Assembly: GCF_013623775.1 (NCBI RefSeq)
Contig: NZ_JABFAM010000025.1
Coordinates: 1-45,759, forward strand
Length of the DNA: 45,759 bases
Source of the DNA: Rufibacter sp. XAAS-G3-1
GTDB lineage: Bacteria; Bacteroidota; Bacteroidia; Cytophagales; Hymenobacteraceae
Direction of reading: 5' to 3'
Part shown: piece after piece, positions 31,758 to 40,395 of the stretch
How the letters are laid out: each line of letters begins with the position of its first letter
Numbering within the stretch: position 1 is the first letter of the stretch
Made by a program: the position numbers and the translations under genes
The notes under the pieces: model-generated
Database searches by the model: none
The model's input: the letters and a program-made list of their open reading frames with translations, nothing else
What the model was told of the DNA's origin: nothing

Positions 31758-33683
31758 ATGATTTCCATTAATAACCTCAACTTCCATTTCGGGAGCCGCA
31801 CCCTGTACGAAGACGCTAACCTGCACATCAAACCCAAAGACAAGATTGGGCTGGTGGGCCTGAACGGAACCGGTAAATCCACGCTGCTGCGCCTGCTGGT
31901 GGGCGAATACAAACCCGACGGGGGCAGCATCCAGATGGGCCGCGAAACCACGCTGGGCTTCCTGAACCAGGATCTACTATCTTACGATACCCATGAAAGT
32001 ATCCTGAAGGTGGCCATGCAGGCGTTTGAGGAGGCCATCCAGGTGCAGCACAAGATAGATGCGGTGCTGCACGAGATGGAAACCAATTACCAGGACGAAC
32101 ACATTGACAAACTGGCCCGCCTGCAGGAGCAGTTTGAGGCGCTGGACGGCTACAACATCCAGGTAAAAGCGGAGGAGATTCTGGAGGGCCTTGGCTTTAC
32201 CACCGAGGAGTTGCAGCAACCGCTCAAAACTTTTTCCGGGGGCTGGCGCATGCGCGTGATGTTGGCCAAGATCCTGTTGCAGAAACCCTCCCTCCTGCTG
32301 CTGGATGAGCCTACCAACCACTTGGACTTACCTTCTATCAAATGGATTGAGAATTATCTGAGTGCCTATGAGGGCGCCTTGGTCATTGTCTCCCACGACC
32401 GCGAGTTCCTGGACAGGACTACCAACACCACGGTAGAGGTGTCTGGCCAGAAACTGAACGTCTACGCGGGCAACTACAGCTTCTACCTGGAGGAAAAGGA
32501 GCTCCGCAACGAGATTCAGAAAGGCGCTTACGAGAACCAACAACAGCAGATAAAGCAGGCCGAGCAGTTTATCGCCCGTTTCAAGGCGAAAGCCACCAAA
32601 GCAAAGCAGGCCCAAAGCCGCATGAAGGCGCTGGACAAAATGGAACGCATTGAAGACGTGGCCGGTGATGCGCCGGTGGTGAACTTCAAGTTCCAGTTCA
32701 CGGTACAACCGGGCCGCAACATCCTGCGGCTGGAGAATGTGGCCAAAAGCTACGGCGAAAAACTCATCCTGAAAAACACCAACGTCAACATAGAGCGCGG
32801 CGATAAAATAGCCTTGATAGGGGCCAACGGAAAAGGAAAGTCCACGCTCATGCGCATCATCGCGGGTGATGAGCCCATCAAAGGCGAGCGGCAACTGGGG
32901 CACAACGTGATCATGGCCTTTTACGCGCAGCACCAGTTGGAGAGCCTTACCGTGGAGAATGAGGTGCTGCAGGAGATGGTGCAGGCGGGCAGCCGCCGTA
33001 CCGAGATGGAGTTGCGCGGCGTGCTGGGTTCCTTCCTCTTCACCGGCGACACTGTTTTCAAGAAAATCAAAGTCCTTTCCGGAGGTGAGAAAAGCCGCGT
33101 GGCCCTGGCTAAAACGCTGATCTCCGAAGCTAACTTCCTGTTGCTGGATGAGCCCACCAACCACCTGGACATGCAGAGTGTGAACATCCTCATCCAGGCC
33201 CTGGAGCAGTACGAAGGCACGTTTGTGGTAATTTCCCACGACCGCTACTTCGTGGAGAACGTAGCCAACAAGATCTGGTACATTGAAGACTACGAACTGA
33301 AGGAATATCCCGGCACCTACCACGAATACGAATACTGGATGGAGCAGCGCGACAAAGGCCTGAAGCGCCCAGCCCCCGCAACAAATAGCCCCAAAGCCCA
33401 GCCCAAGCCCGCCCCCACCGCGGGCCAGCAACAGCAGTTGGAGCAGGAACTGAAAAAAGTAAACCAGAAACTGAAGCAGGTGGAAGGCTTGGTGAACGAA
33501 CTGGAAAGCAAACTCAAGGGCTGCGAAAGCAAACTCGCCCTCCCTAGCACCTACGCAGACCCCAACGCCCTGCACGAAACCACCCAGCAGTTCAACAAAA
33601 TCAAAACACAGCTGGACAAAGAGCAGAGCGCCTGGGAACAACTCATGGAGCAGGTAGACGAACTGGAAAGCCAACTGAAGTAA
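31758..33683 (+). CDS. ABC-F family ATP-binding protein (Uup-like)
   Basis: The 641-residue protein holds two ABC ATPase domains and no membrane segment. Domain 1 has GLNGTGKST near 34, FSGGWRMR and LLLLDEPTNHLDL. Domain 2 has GANGKGKST near 355, LSGGEKSR near 440 and LLLDEPTNHLDM. The interdomain linker is long and basic, and a C-terminal coiled coil rich in Glu, Lys and Gln (about 555-641) resembles Uup. ABC-F proteins act on ribosomes or DNA, not in transport. It is monocistronic, with its own promoter at 31729 and a terminator at 33692. Confidence 0.95.
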   Translation: MISINNLNFHFGSRTLYEDANLHIKPKDKIGLVGLNGTGKSTLLRLLVGEYKPDGGSIQMGRETTLGFLNQDLLSYDTHESILKVAMQAFEEAIQVQHKIDAVLHEMETNYQDEHIDKLARLQEQFEALDGYNIQVKAEEILEGLGFTTEELQQPLKTFSGGWRMRVMLAKILLQKPSLLLLDEPTNHLDLPSIKWIENYLSAYEGALVIVSHDREFLDRTTNTTVEVSGQKLNVYAGNYSFYLEEKELRNEIQKGAYENQQQQIKQAEQFIARFKAKATKAKQAQSRMKALDKMERIEDVAGDAPVVNFKFQFTVQPGRNILRLENVAKSYGEKLILKNTNVNIERGDKIALIGANGKGKSTLMRIIAGDEPIKGERQLGHNVIMAFYAQHQLESLTVENEVLQEMVQAGSRRTEMELRGVLGSFLFTGDTVFKKIKVLSGGEKSRVALAKTLISEANFLLLDEPTNHLDMQSVNILIQALEQYEGTFVVISHDRYFVENVANKIWYIEDYELKEYPGTYHEYEYWMEQRDKGLKRPAPATNSPKAQPKPAPTAGQQQQLEQELKKVNQKLKQVEGLVNELESKLKGCESKLALPSTYADPNALHETTQQFNKIKTQLDKEQSAWEQLMEQVDELESQLK

Positions 33684-33691
33684 ATGGAGTT

Positions 33692-33726
33692 AAACCTCAC
33701 AGGTCTTAAAGCCCTGTGAGGTTTTC
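33692..33726 (+). terminator. Terminator of the ABC-F gene
   Basis: AAACCTCACAGG (33692-33703) pairs with CCTGTGAGGTTT (33713-33724), followed by T residues. The stem shares its sequence with the hairpin at 31378-31410, a dispersed motif. Confidence 0.75.
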
Positions 33727-33855
33727 TGTTTCAAGGCTGTTTCCTGTAAAACAACCTAAAAATAGCTTTATGTTGCAAGCGTCTGCACCTGCCAACCGTT
33801 AGAAAGGGGTTCACTATCTTCTGATACAAACAACCGTTCTCTAGCGTATGCAAAA

Positions 33856-33893
33856 GCGTTCACCCAAACAAACTACAAAAATCAGGTGAACGC
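33856..33893 (+). promoter_or_regulatory. Inverted repeat upstream of the T9SS plug gene
   Basis: GCGTTCACC (33856-33864) and GGTGAACGC (33885-33893) form a perfect 9-bp inverted repeat ending 29 bases before the ATG. It could be an operator or a leader hairpin; nothing else supports either. Confidence 0.35.
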
Positions 33894-33922
33894 AAACGCC
33901 TCATGGATTAGAAAGACACCTT

Positions 33923-35248
33923 ATGATACAAAAAACAAACTGGAAACGCGGAATCTTGCTCTTTGCTCTGGCCGCCACCTCCCTCACCGGATGCGTACCC
34001 GTAGAGTCAACGGGCACAGGAACCGGAACCGTGGGCTATGGTTCCATACGCTATGAAGATGCCGTGTATTCCACCGATGTCCGCTCCGTTCAGTTTTACG
34101 CCCAAAGCTACAACGTGGGGGATGTACTGGCACCGCCGGTGGTTTCCCTTGAGCAATCCAGCCCTTTGGTGCTGGAGTTCGACCGCATGACGGCTCCCCG
34201 GGGCCGGGCGGTGGTGAAATTCTACCATTGCAATGTCAATTGGCAGCCCTCACAATTGCAGCCGCTCCAGTACGTGCAGGACTACAACGAGTTCTTTATC
34301 AATGAAGTGGAACCCTCAGCGGGTACCAAAGTTCCTTACTGGCATTACCGGTTCCAGTTGCCCCGCGTGAAACTCAGCGGAAACTACGTCATGGAAGTCT
34401 CTGAGGAAGGCGGAAACCTGTTGCTAAGCCGTCGCTTTGTCATATTTGAGGAACAGGTGCAGGTGGGCTTACGTCCGGTGGCCACGCCGGGAGCCGGTGA
34501 GCGTTACGAACGGCAGCAACTGGACTTCAACATCTTCTATGCTCAATACCCGCTGGTGAACCCTGCGCAGGAGATAAAGGTGGTCATGCGCCAAAACCAC
34601 CGGTGGGACAACGCCAAGTACTTCACCCGCCCTACGTTCATTCAGGAAGCGCAGCGCCGCCTGGAGTACCAACTGTTTGAGCCGGAGCAAGCGTTCCTGG
34701 GCTTAAGTGAATTCCGCCCCCTTGACACGCGCAGCGAACGCTTCAGTGGCCTGGGCGTAGAACGCCGCGATAACTCCACCGTCCCAGACCGCGTGTATGC
34801 CTCTGTTGGCAGAAGCCGCGCCCGCGAAGTGTACAGTTCCCAACCAGACGCCAACGGCAAGTTCATCTTCGGGAGCCGCGAGTACGGCAACGCTCCCCTC
34901 AACGCCGACTACCAGCAAGTCACTTTCCAGCTTCAGGCCCCCGAACCCGCTCCCGGCCCGGTCTATGTGTTCGGCGGTTTATCTGACTGGCAACTGCAGG
35001 AACCCTTCCGGATGACGTATGATGCCGAAAAACAACTCTACACCGGCACCGTTCTCCTCAAACAAGGCTACTACAACTACTACTTCGCCCTGAAAGAGGC
35101 CAACGGCCAAGCCGACGCCCGCTATTTTGAAGGCAGCCACTTCGCCACCGAGAACGTGTATGATGTGCTGGTCTATTACCGTCCGCCGGGCACCAGAGCC
35201 GATCTGATTATTGGGTACTCCACCCTTCAGTTCAATCCGCAGCGGTAG
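33923..35248 (+). CDS. Type IX secretion system plug protein (DUF5103)
   Basis: The 441-residue protein has a lipoprotein-like signal (LTGC at residues 22-25). It then shows the DUF5103 order: an N-terminal beta domain (IRYEDAVYSTDVRSVQFYAQ to RAVVKFYHCNVNWQ), a middle domain (LDFNIFYAQYPLVNPAQEIKVVMRQNHRWDNA) and a C-terminal domain with YVFGGLSDWQL and GYYNYYFAL. In Flavobacterium this protein closes the SprA translocon pore of the T9SS. Together with gldC it indicates a gliding/T9SS-equipped cell. No other T9SS gene is adjacent. Confidence 0.88.
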   Translation: MIQKTNWKRGILLFALAATSLTGCVPVESTGTGTGTVGYGSIRYEDAVYSTDVRSVQFYAQSYNVGDVLAPPVVSLEQSSPLVLEFDRMTAPRGRAVVKFYHCNVNWQPSQLQPLQYVQDYNEFFINEVEPSAGTKVPYWHYRFQLPRVKLSGNYVMEVSEEGGNLLLSRRFVIFEEQVQVGLRPVATPGAGERYERQQLDFNIFYAQYPLVNPAQEIKVVMRQNHRWDNAKYFTRPTFIQEAQRRLEYQLFEPEQAFLGLSEFRPLDTRSERFSGLGVERRDNSTVPDRVYASVGRSRAREVYSSQPDANGKFIFGSREYGNAPLNADYQQVTFQLQAPEPAPGPVYVFGGLSDWQLQEPFRMTYDAEKQLYTGTVLLKQGYYNYYFALKEANGQADARYFEGSHFATENVYDVLVYYRPPGTRADLIIGYSTLQFNPQR

Positions 35249-35520
35249 GAGATAGTTGTTCGTTGTTTTTGGGGAAGAAAACCAATATCATTGCCCCCCC
35301 CAAACCAAAAGGAGATTTTTTTATCTGGCGCCGCTATATTGACCTCGTAGCGTCTGAAAAACCTGCGAGCGTCTATGCCACTAGCCAATCAGGAGATGGA
35401 CTTTCCGGCTCGTGCGTAGAGTGCTGGCGCTACCTCTACGCACAACAATAGTGTGGTTCCCGGCCAGTCTGGAGACTCGCTTCATCCTTTGTCATGAGGT
35501 GGCAGTCTCGCGCCAGTTAA
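35249..35520. other. Non-coding region with dispersed repeats
   Basis: GTGCGTAGAG (35412-35421) and its complement (35434-35443) make a 10-bp hairpin. 35453-35518 is a diverged inverted copy of 31416-31481, and both copies carry GAAGCGAGTCTCCAGAC in one orientation. No gene is supported. Confidence 0.5.
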
Positions 35521-35682
35521 GAGCATGTTTAAATTTTGGATTGGTAAGCGAAAATGGCAAGAGTAAGGTTCTGAGAAAGCAGTTTTTGAGCCTCGTAGCA
35601 GCGCTACGAAGGCGATAAAACTGCTTTCTCAGGTTCTTGCTATGGCCAGTTGCAGCACCAAAGACAAATTTTAAACATGCTC
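35521..35682 (+). repeat. Palindromic MITE B, copy 6
   Basis: A 162-bp copy with ends GAGCATGTTTAAATTTT and AAATTTTAAACATGCTC, flanked by TTAA on both sides (35517-35520 and 35683-35686). The ends changed T to A symmetrically (GCTTG to GCATG), so base pairing is kept. A REP-like palindrome follows near 35731-35766. Confidence 0.8.
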
Positions 35683-35766
35683 TTAACATAATTTACTGGA
35701 AGAACTCTATTTTATATATTTTTCTGCTGTTTTGGGCCCGCTTTCCTTAAAACAGCCTGAAAACGC

Positions 35767-36732
35767 TTAGTTGTTTCTGCTGGTCAGGTATGCTTTCAGT
35801 TTCTCCACCAACACTTCGTTTATGCGCACATAGGACTCCCGTGTCCAACCGGCAATGTGGGGCGTTAACACCACGCGGGGGTGCTCAAATAAATACGATA
35901 GCCGTTCCTGCTGCTCTGGGGTCAGCGTTTTCAGCTTTTCGTTTTCCAGCACGTCTAAGGCCGCGCCGCGTACTTTCCCGGTTTTTAGGGCTTCTACCAA
36001 GGCGGCATGATCCAGTACTTCGCCGCGGGCGGTGTTCAAGAGCCACAACGGGTGTTGGAACCTAGAAAGCACTTGGTTATTTATGTAATGATGGTTTTCT
36101 TTTGTGTACGGAAGATGCAGGCTCAGCACCTGGGCCTGCTGCTGGAGTTCCTCTAAAGAAGCTAATTGAACGTGCGGGAACGGGTTTTCTACCGGTTGCC
36201 TGTCATAGGCCAGCACTTCGCAGTCAAACCCCACCAGGCGCTTGGCGAAGGATTTGCCCATGTGGCCGTACCCGATCAGCCCGATGGTCTTGCCTCCTAT
36301 TTCCTCGCCGCGGTTGTCTTCCCGCCGCCACTGCCCCTGCCTGATCTGTCGGTCTCCCTGGGTGATTTTCCGGAACAAGGTTAAGAGTGAGCCTAAGGTG
36401 TGTTCGCCCACGGCGTCCCGGTTGCCTTCGGGGGCGTTGATCAAGGTAACGTTTCGGGCTTCCAGCACGCCATCGTCAATGTTGTCTACGCCGGCCCCGG
36501 CACGGGCTAGTACCTTTAGGTTAGGGGCATGGTTCAGTAAATCAGCCGTAATCCGCATTTTGCTGCGCACCACCAGCATCTGGTACTCTGGGAGTAAGGC
36601 GGGAACATCCTCTTTCTTGACTTCGGGCAGGTACGTCGCCTCTACGCCTACCTCTTTCAACATGGGCAGCAGACTCTCGTGCATGAGGTCTATGATGAGG
36701 CAACGGAAGGGAGAATCAGTTGGAGTGGGCAT
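35767..36732 (-). CDS. D-2-hydroxyacid dehydrogenase (phosphoglycerate dehydrogenase-like)
   Basis: The 321-residue protein has the D-isomer-specific 2-hydroxyacid dehydrogenase layout: AGAGVDNIDDGVLEARNV near 78, the NAD-binding GLIGYGHMGKSFAKRL near 150, the catalytic Arg in NTARGEVLD, a Glu in the AALDVLENE block and the catalytic His in TPHIAGWT near 288. It lacks the ACT domain of long SerA forms. It may be 3-phosphoglycerate dehydrogenase of serine synthesis, but without serC next to it the substrate stays open. A REP-like palindrome separates it from mgtE. Confidence 0.88.
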   Translation of the reverse strand: MPTPTDSPFRCLIIDLMHESLLPMLKEVGVEATYLPEVKKEDVPALLPEYQMLVVRSKMRITADLLNHAPNLKVLARAGAGVDNIDDGVLEARNVTLINAPEGNRDAVGEHTLGSLLTLFRKITQGDRQIRQGQWRREDNRGEEIGGKTIGLIGYGHMGKSFAKRLVGFDCEVLAYDRQPVENPFPHVQLASLEELQQQAQVLSLHLPYTKENHHYINNQVLSRFQHPLWLLNTARGEVLDHAALVEALKTGKVRGAALDVLENEKLKTLTPEQQERLSYLFEHPRVVLTPHIAGWTRESYVRINEVLVEKLKAYLTSRNN

Positions 36733-36775
36733 GGAAGGGGGGTTTTAGGGCTGGTTTTGGCAAAACAGGCCAAAA

Positions 36776-38128
36776 TCAGAGATTCAACAAGAGGTGGGCT
36801 ACCATAAAATACACGGCCAGCCCCAACAGGTCATTGGCAGTGGTGATAAATGGCCCGGCGGCCACGGCGGGGTTAATGCCGTATTTATCTAAGATCATGG
36901 GCGTCACCGTTCCCATAAAAGAAGCCAGCAGCACCACACTGAACAAGGCCACCGCTACCACTATAGACAAGGTCAACTGCACTCCTAACAGCAGGTTGAA
37001 CCCCAGCACCAACCCAGACATCACCACCCCATTGATCACCGCTACCAGTAACACTTTGATGATACGGGAGGTGAAATTGTCAAACATGATGGTTTTGTTG
37101 GCCAGCGTCTGGATGATAATGGACGAAGACTGGATACCCACGTTTCCGCCGGTGGCGGTGATCAAAGGAGTGAACATGGCCAGCGCGGGAATAATGGCGA
37201 TGTCGCCCTCAAACAACCCTATGAACCGGGCCCCAAGAAGACCGCCTACCATGCCCACCATGAGCCAGGGCAAACGGGCGCGCGAAAGCCGGAAAACGCT
37301 GTCGTCTTCCTCAATGTTCTCGGTGATACCGGTCATCAATTGGCGGCTCAGTTCGGCCTGTTCCTGGATCACGTCAATCACGTCATCAATGGTGATGCGG
37401 CCCAGCAACCGGCCTTGGATGTTCACGACCGGGATGGCCTCCAGGTCATATTTCTGCATGACGGTGGCTACTTCCTGCTCGTCTTTATAGGACTCAATGG
37501 AAATCACATCTGGGTCATACACCTTATTGATGGGTGTCTCGTCGCCGCAAAGAATAAGGGTTTTCATGCTCAGGCGGCCTACGAGTTTGTCGCGGTCATC
37601 CACCACGTACACGGCGTAGACTTTCTCCACTTCCTCGGCCTGCCGCCTGATTTCATCAATGCACTGCCCCACGCGCCAGTTGATGTTGACCTTGATCAAC
37701 TCTTTGGCCATGAGCCCGCCGGCGCAGTCTTCGTCATAATGCAGCAGTTCAATAATGTCGGCTACGTGCTCCTGGTCTTCCAGCAGGGCGATGATTTCCT
37801 CTTTGCGTTGTACGGGCTGCTCGTTGAGCAAATCCACGGCGTCATCAGAGTCCATCTCGCCAATGTAGCGGGCAATCTCCTCAATGGTGAAGTTCTTCAG
37901 GAAATTGGTGCGCACGTCAGAGTCCAGGTCGCTGAGGATCTCGGCGCCTACATCAGGAGGAAGAATGTCCATCACGTACTTGCTTTGCTCGGTGTTGAGC
38001 TCGTACAAAACGGTGGTGATGTCTACGGCGTACATTTCCTCCATGTTGGAGAGAATGAACTCCGCGTCGCGCCGCTCAATGGCGTCCTCTATCTGGTCAA
38101 TAAACTCACGGGTGATTTCAGTCTGCAT
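36776..38128 (-). CDS. mgtE: Magnesium transporter MgtE
   Basis: The 450-residue protein has the MgtE N domain (LLNEQPVQRKEEIIALL, about 20-130), two CBS domains (about 135-255, with VYVVDDRDKLVGRLSMKTLI and AIPVVNIQGRLLGRITIDDVID) and five C-terminal membrane helices with GGNVGIQSSSIIIQTLA in the ion pathway. It is a Mg2+-gated channel of the inner membrane. Its start overlaps the end of rsmA by 11 bases, so they form one transcript. Confidence 0.95.
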   Translation of the reverse strand: MQTEITREFIDQIEDAIERRDAEFILSNMEEMYAVDITTVLYELNTEQSKYVMDILPPDVGAEILSDLDSDVRTNFLKNFTIEEIARYIGEMDSDDAVDLLNEQPVQRKEEIIALLEDQEHVADIIELLHYDEDCAGGLMAKELIKVNINWRVGQCIDEIRRQAEEVEKVYAVYVVDDRDKLVGRLSMKTLILCGDETPINKVYDPDVISIESYKDEQEVATVMQKYDLEAIPVVNIQGRLLGRITIDDVIDVIQEQAELSRQLMTGITENIEEDDSVFRLSRARLPWLMVGMVGGLLGARFIGLFEGDIAIIPALAMFTPLITATGGNVGIQSSSIIIQTLANKTIMFDNFTSRIIKVLLVAVINGVVMSGLVLGFNLLLGVQLTLSIVVAVALFSVVLLASFMGTVTPMILDKYGINPAVAAGPFITTANDLLGLAVYFMVAHLLLNL

Positions 38129-38900
38129 GCTGCTGGATCAGAAGGGTCAGGTTAATAAAATCAGTCACGGAAAGCTGCTCGGCGCGTTTGTCAAACAAAG
38201 CATCCTGGGCTACTTCCAGGGGCAGGTTAAACGGTTTCAGGCAATTGCGCAGGGTTTTACGGCGGGTGGCAAAACTGGCCTTCACCACTTTAAAGAACAA
38301 CTTCTCATCGCAGGGCAGTTGCGCCACGGCATTGCGGGTAAGCCGCACCACCGCAGATTTTACCTTGGGCGGCGGGTTGAACACGTGCTCATGCACCGTG
38401 AACAGATACTCAATGGTGTAAAAGGCCTGCAACAGCACGCTCATGATGCCATAGGTTTTGGAGCCGTGGGGCGCGGCAATGCGTTCGGCCACCTCTTTCT
38501 GCAGCATGCCCACCACCTCGGGCACCTGGTCGCGGTGCTCCAGCACTTTGAAGAAGATCTGGCTGGAGATGTTGTACGGAAAATTCCCAATGACGGCAAA
38601 TGGCCCGGTGAACAGCGTTTTCAGGTCGGTTTTCAGAAAATCGGCGAAAAGCACGCGGCCCTCCAGCTGCGGGAAATGCTCGTTAAGCCACGCAATGGAT
38701 TCCCGGTCAATGTCCACAATGGTGGTTCTGTATTGGGGGTGTTTTACCAAAAACTGGGTTAAAACGCCCATGCCGGGGCCTACCTCCAGCACCTCCTGCA
38801 CGCCGTTGGGCAGCCGCAGCGCCTCCACTATGTTCTGGGCGATGTTGAGGTCGGTGAGGAAATGCTGACCTAGGTGCTTCTTGGGCTGGACGGGCTTCAC
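38118..38900 (-). CDS. rsmA: 16S rRNA (adenine(1518)-N(6)/adenine(1519)-N(6))-dimethyltransferase
   Basis: The roughly 260-residue methyltransferase has KKHLGQHFLTDLNIAQNIV, the SAM motif LEVGPGMGVLT and the catalytic NFPYNIS. It dimethylates two adenines near the 3' end of 16S rRNA. The GTG start at 38900 (MKPVQPKKHLGQHF) is chosen because the ATG of the longer frame (38963) lies upstream of the perfect -7 box at 38940-38947 and so cannot be transcribed from it. It is the first gene of the rsmA-mgtE operon and divergent from the aminopeptidase. Confidence 0.93.
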   Translation of the reverse strand: MKPVQPKKHLGQHFLTDLNIAQNIVEALRLPNGVQEVLEVGPGMGVLTQFLVKHPQYRTTIVDIDRESIAWLNEHFPQLEGRVLFADFLKTDLKTLFTGPFAVIGNFPYNISSQIFFKVLEHRDQVPEVVGMLQKEVAERIAAPHGSKTYGIMSVLLQAFYTIEYLFTVHEHVFNPPPKVKSAVVRLTRNAVAQLPCDEKLFFKVVKASFATRRKTLRNCLKPFNLPLEVAQDALFDKRAEQLSVTDFINLTLLIQQHAD

Positions 38901-38939
38901 TGGTTTTCGGTTTCCGTTTGTTAGGGCTATATTGCAGCT

Positions 38940-38947
38940 CAAAGATA
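38940..38947 (-). promoter_or_regulatory. -7 promoter element of rsmA-mgtE
   Basis: TATCTTTG on the minus strand is a perfect TAnnTTTG box. It lies only 9 bases from the start of the divergent aminopeptidase gene, so the two promoters overlap in a 55-base gap. Confidence 0.65.
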
Positions 38948-38955
38948 CACATCTT

Positions 38956-40392
38956 ATGCGCACAGAACTGACCTACGTTGCAACATTACCCGCTAATACC
39001 AGCACCGCGGTGTTGGTACCGGGCCGCGAGCACCTCCCCGTGGAGCTTTTCTCCCAAGATGAGCTGGAGTACATTACCCGCCAACTGGAGCTGAAAAGCA
39101 CGTTGGTAGGCCTCAATAGATTCACGCATCAGCTGTATCTGGTGCTCACTGAGCCACAAACCAAGGAAACCCAGACCCAGGAAGCCCTGCGCAAAGCCGG
39201 CCATTCCCTGCACCAACGCCTTTCGGCCGATAAGGTGGAAAGCGTTGTCTTGTTGGATGGGGCCGATGGCGAGGCGTCTTTGTTTGTGGCCGAGGGACTG
39301 GTGCTGAGCAACTACTCGTTCCAGCGCTACAAAACCCAGAACGCCACCCCTCCTACTTTAAAGTCGGTGACCATTACGGGGGTGGGCGTGTCGCAGACGC
39401 AGGTAACAGAGCTGGCGCACCTGCTGGAAGCCGTGTGCCGTACCCGCGACCTCATCAATACCCCGCCCAACATGCAAACCGCCACGCTCCTGAGCGAACA
39501 GATGCAAGAGATGCTGGACGGTTCTGGCGTGCAGATAGAGGTGCTGGATCAGGTGCAGATCCAATCCCTCAAAATGGGCGGTCTGCTAAGCGTAAACCAG
39601 GCTTCTGATGAATCTGCCACCTTTAATATTCTGGAATGGAAACCAGAGAACGCCACTAATACCCAACCGGTGATTTTGGTAGGCAAAGGCGTGGTTTACG
39701 ATACCGGCGGCCTGAGCATCAAACCCACGCCCAACTCCATGGATTACATGAAGTCAGACATGTCTGGGGCGGCCGCCGTAGCCGGAACCCTGTACGCCTT
39801 GGCCCATAACCAAGTGCCCTTGCACGTCATCGGGTTGATTCCGGCGACCGATAACCTGATCAGCGGCAAAGGGTTCGCCCCCGGCGATGTGATCACCATG
39901 CACAGCGGCCACACCGTGGAAGTGCTGAACACCGATGCGGAAGGCCGTTTGATTCTAGCCGATGCCCTGCATTTTGCCAAGCGCTACAACCCGGCCTTGG
40001 TCATTGACATTGCCACCTTAACCGGAGCCGCCGCCCGCGCCGTGGGCCGCGAAGGCATTGTGATGATGGGCACCGCCGATGATTTAATCAAAACAGACCT
40101 GAAACTGGCCGGTGACCTGGCGCACGAGCGCCTGGTGGAATTCCCGCTCTGGGACGAATACCAGGAGCACCTGAAATCAGACATCGCGGATCTGAAGAAC
40201 ATCGGCGGAGCCGAAGCGGGCGCCATCTCCGCGGGCAAATTTCTGGAGTTCTTCACCCACTATCCCTGGATTCACCTGGACATTGCGGGAACCGCCTATC
40301 TGCTGAGCCCAGATTCTTACCGCGGCAAGCACGCCACCGGCAGCAGCGTGCGCCTGCTGTACCATTTCCTTTCTTCACAAGCCACTGCTTAA
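38956..40392 (+). CDS. Leucyl aminopeptidase family protein (M17)
   Basis: The 478-residue protein from MRTELTYVATLPANTS is an M17 metallo-aminopeptidase. The C-terminal catalytic domain shows the metal ligands and catalytic residues in VGKGVVYDTGGLSIKP near 245, MKSDMSGAAAV, and NTDAEGRLILADAL near 325. SAGKFLEFF and HLDIAGTAY close the domain. It removes N-terminal amino acids from peptides in the cytoplasm. The longer frame from 38881 runs into rsmA and is rejected. pdxA follows after 3 bases, so they are co-transcribed. Confidence 0.93.
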   Translation: MRTELTYVATLPANTSTAVLVPGREHLPVELFSQDELEYITRQLELKSTLVGLNRFTHQLYLVLTEPQTKETQTQEALRKAGHSLHQRLSADKVESVVLLDGADGEASLFVAEGLVLSNYSFQRYKTQNATPPTLKSVTITGVGVSQTQVTELAHLLEAVCRTRDLINTPPNMQTATLLSEQMQEMLDGSGVQIEVLDQVQIQSLKMGGLLSVNQASDESATFNILEWKPENATNTQPVILVGKGVVYDTGGLSIKPTPNSMDYMKSDMSGAAAVAGTLYALAHNQVPLHVIGLIPATDNLISGKGFAPGDVITMHSGHTVEVLNTDAEGRLILADALHFAKRYNPALVIDIATLTGAAARAVGREGIVMMGTADDLIKTDLKLAGDLAHERLVEFPLWDEYQEHLKSDIADLKNIGGAEAGAISAGKFLEFFTHYPWIHLDIAGTAYLLSPDSYRGKHATGSSVRLLYHFLSSQATA

Positions 40393-40395
40393 TCA

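Noticed and set aside
32328..33674. 448-codon minus-strand ORF opposite the ABC-F gene
   Set aside because: Shadow frame with a Phe/Leu/Val-biased translation; the plus-strand ABC-F motifs are decisive.
36720..38762. Plus-strand ORFs opposite mgtE and rsmA
   Set aside because: Shadows; mgtE and rsmA carry complete family motifs on the minus strand.
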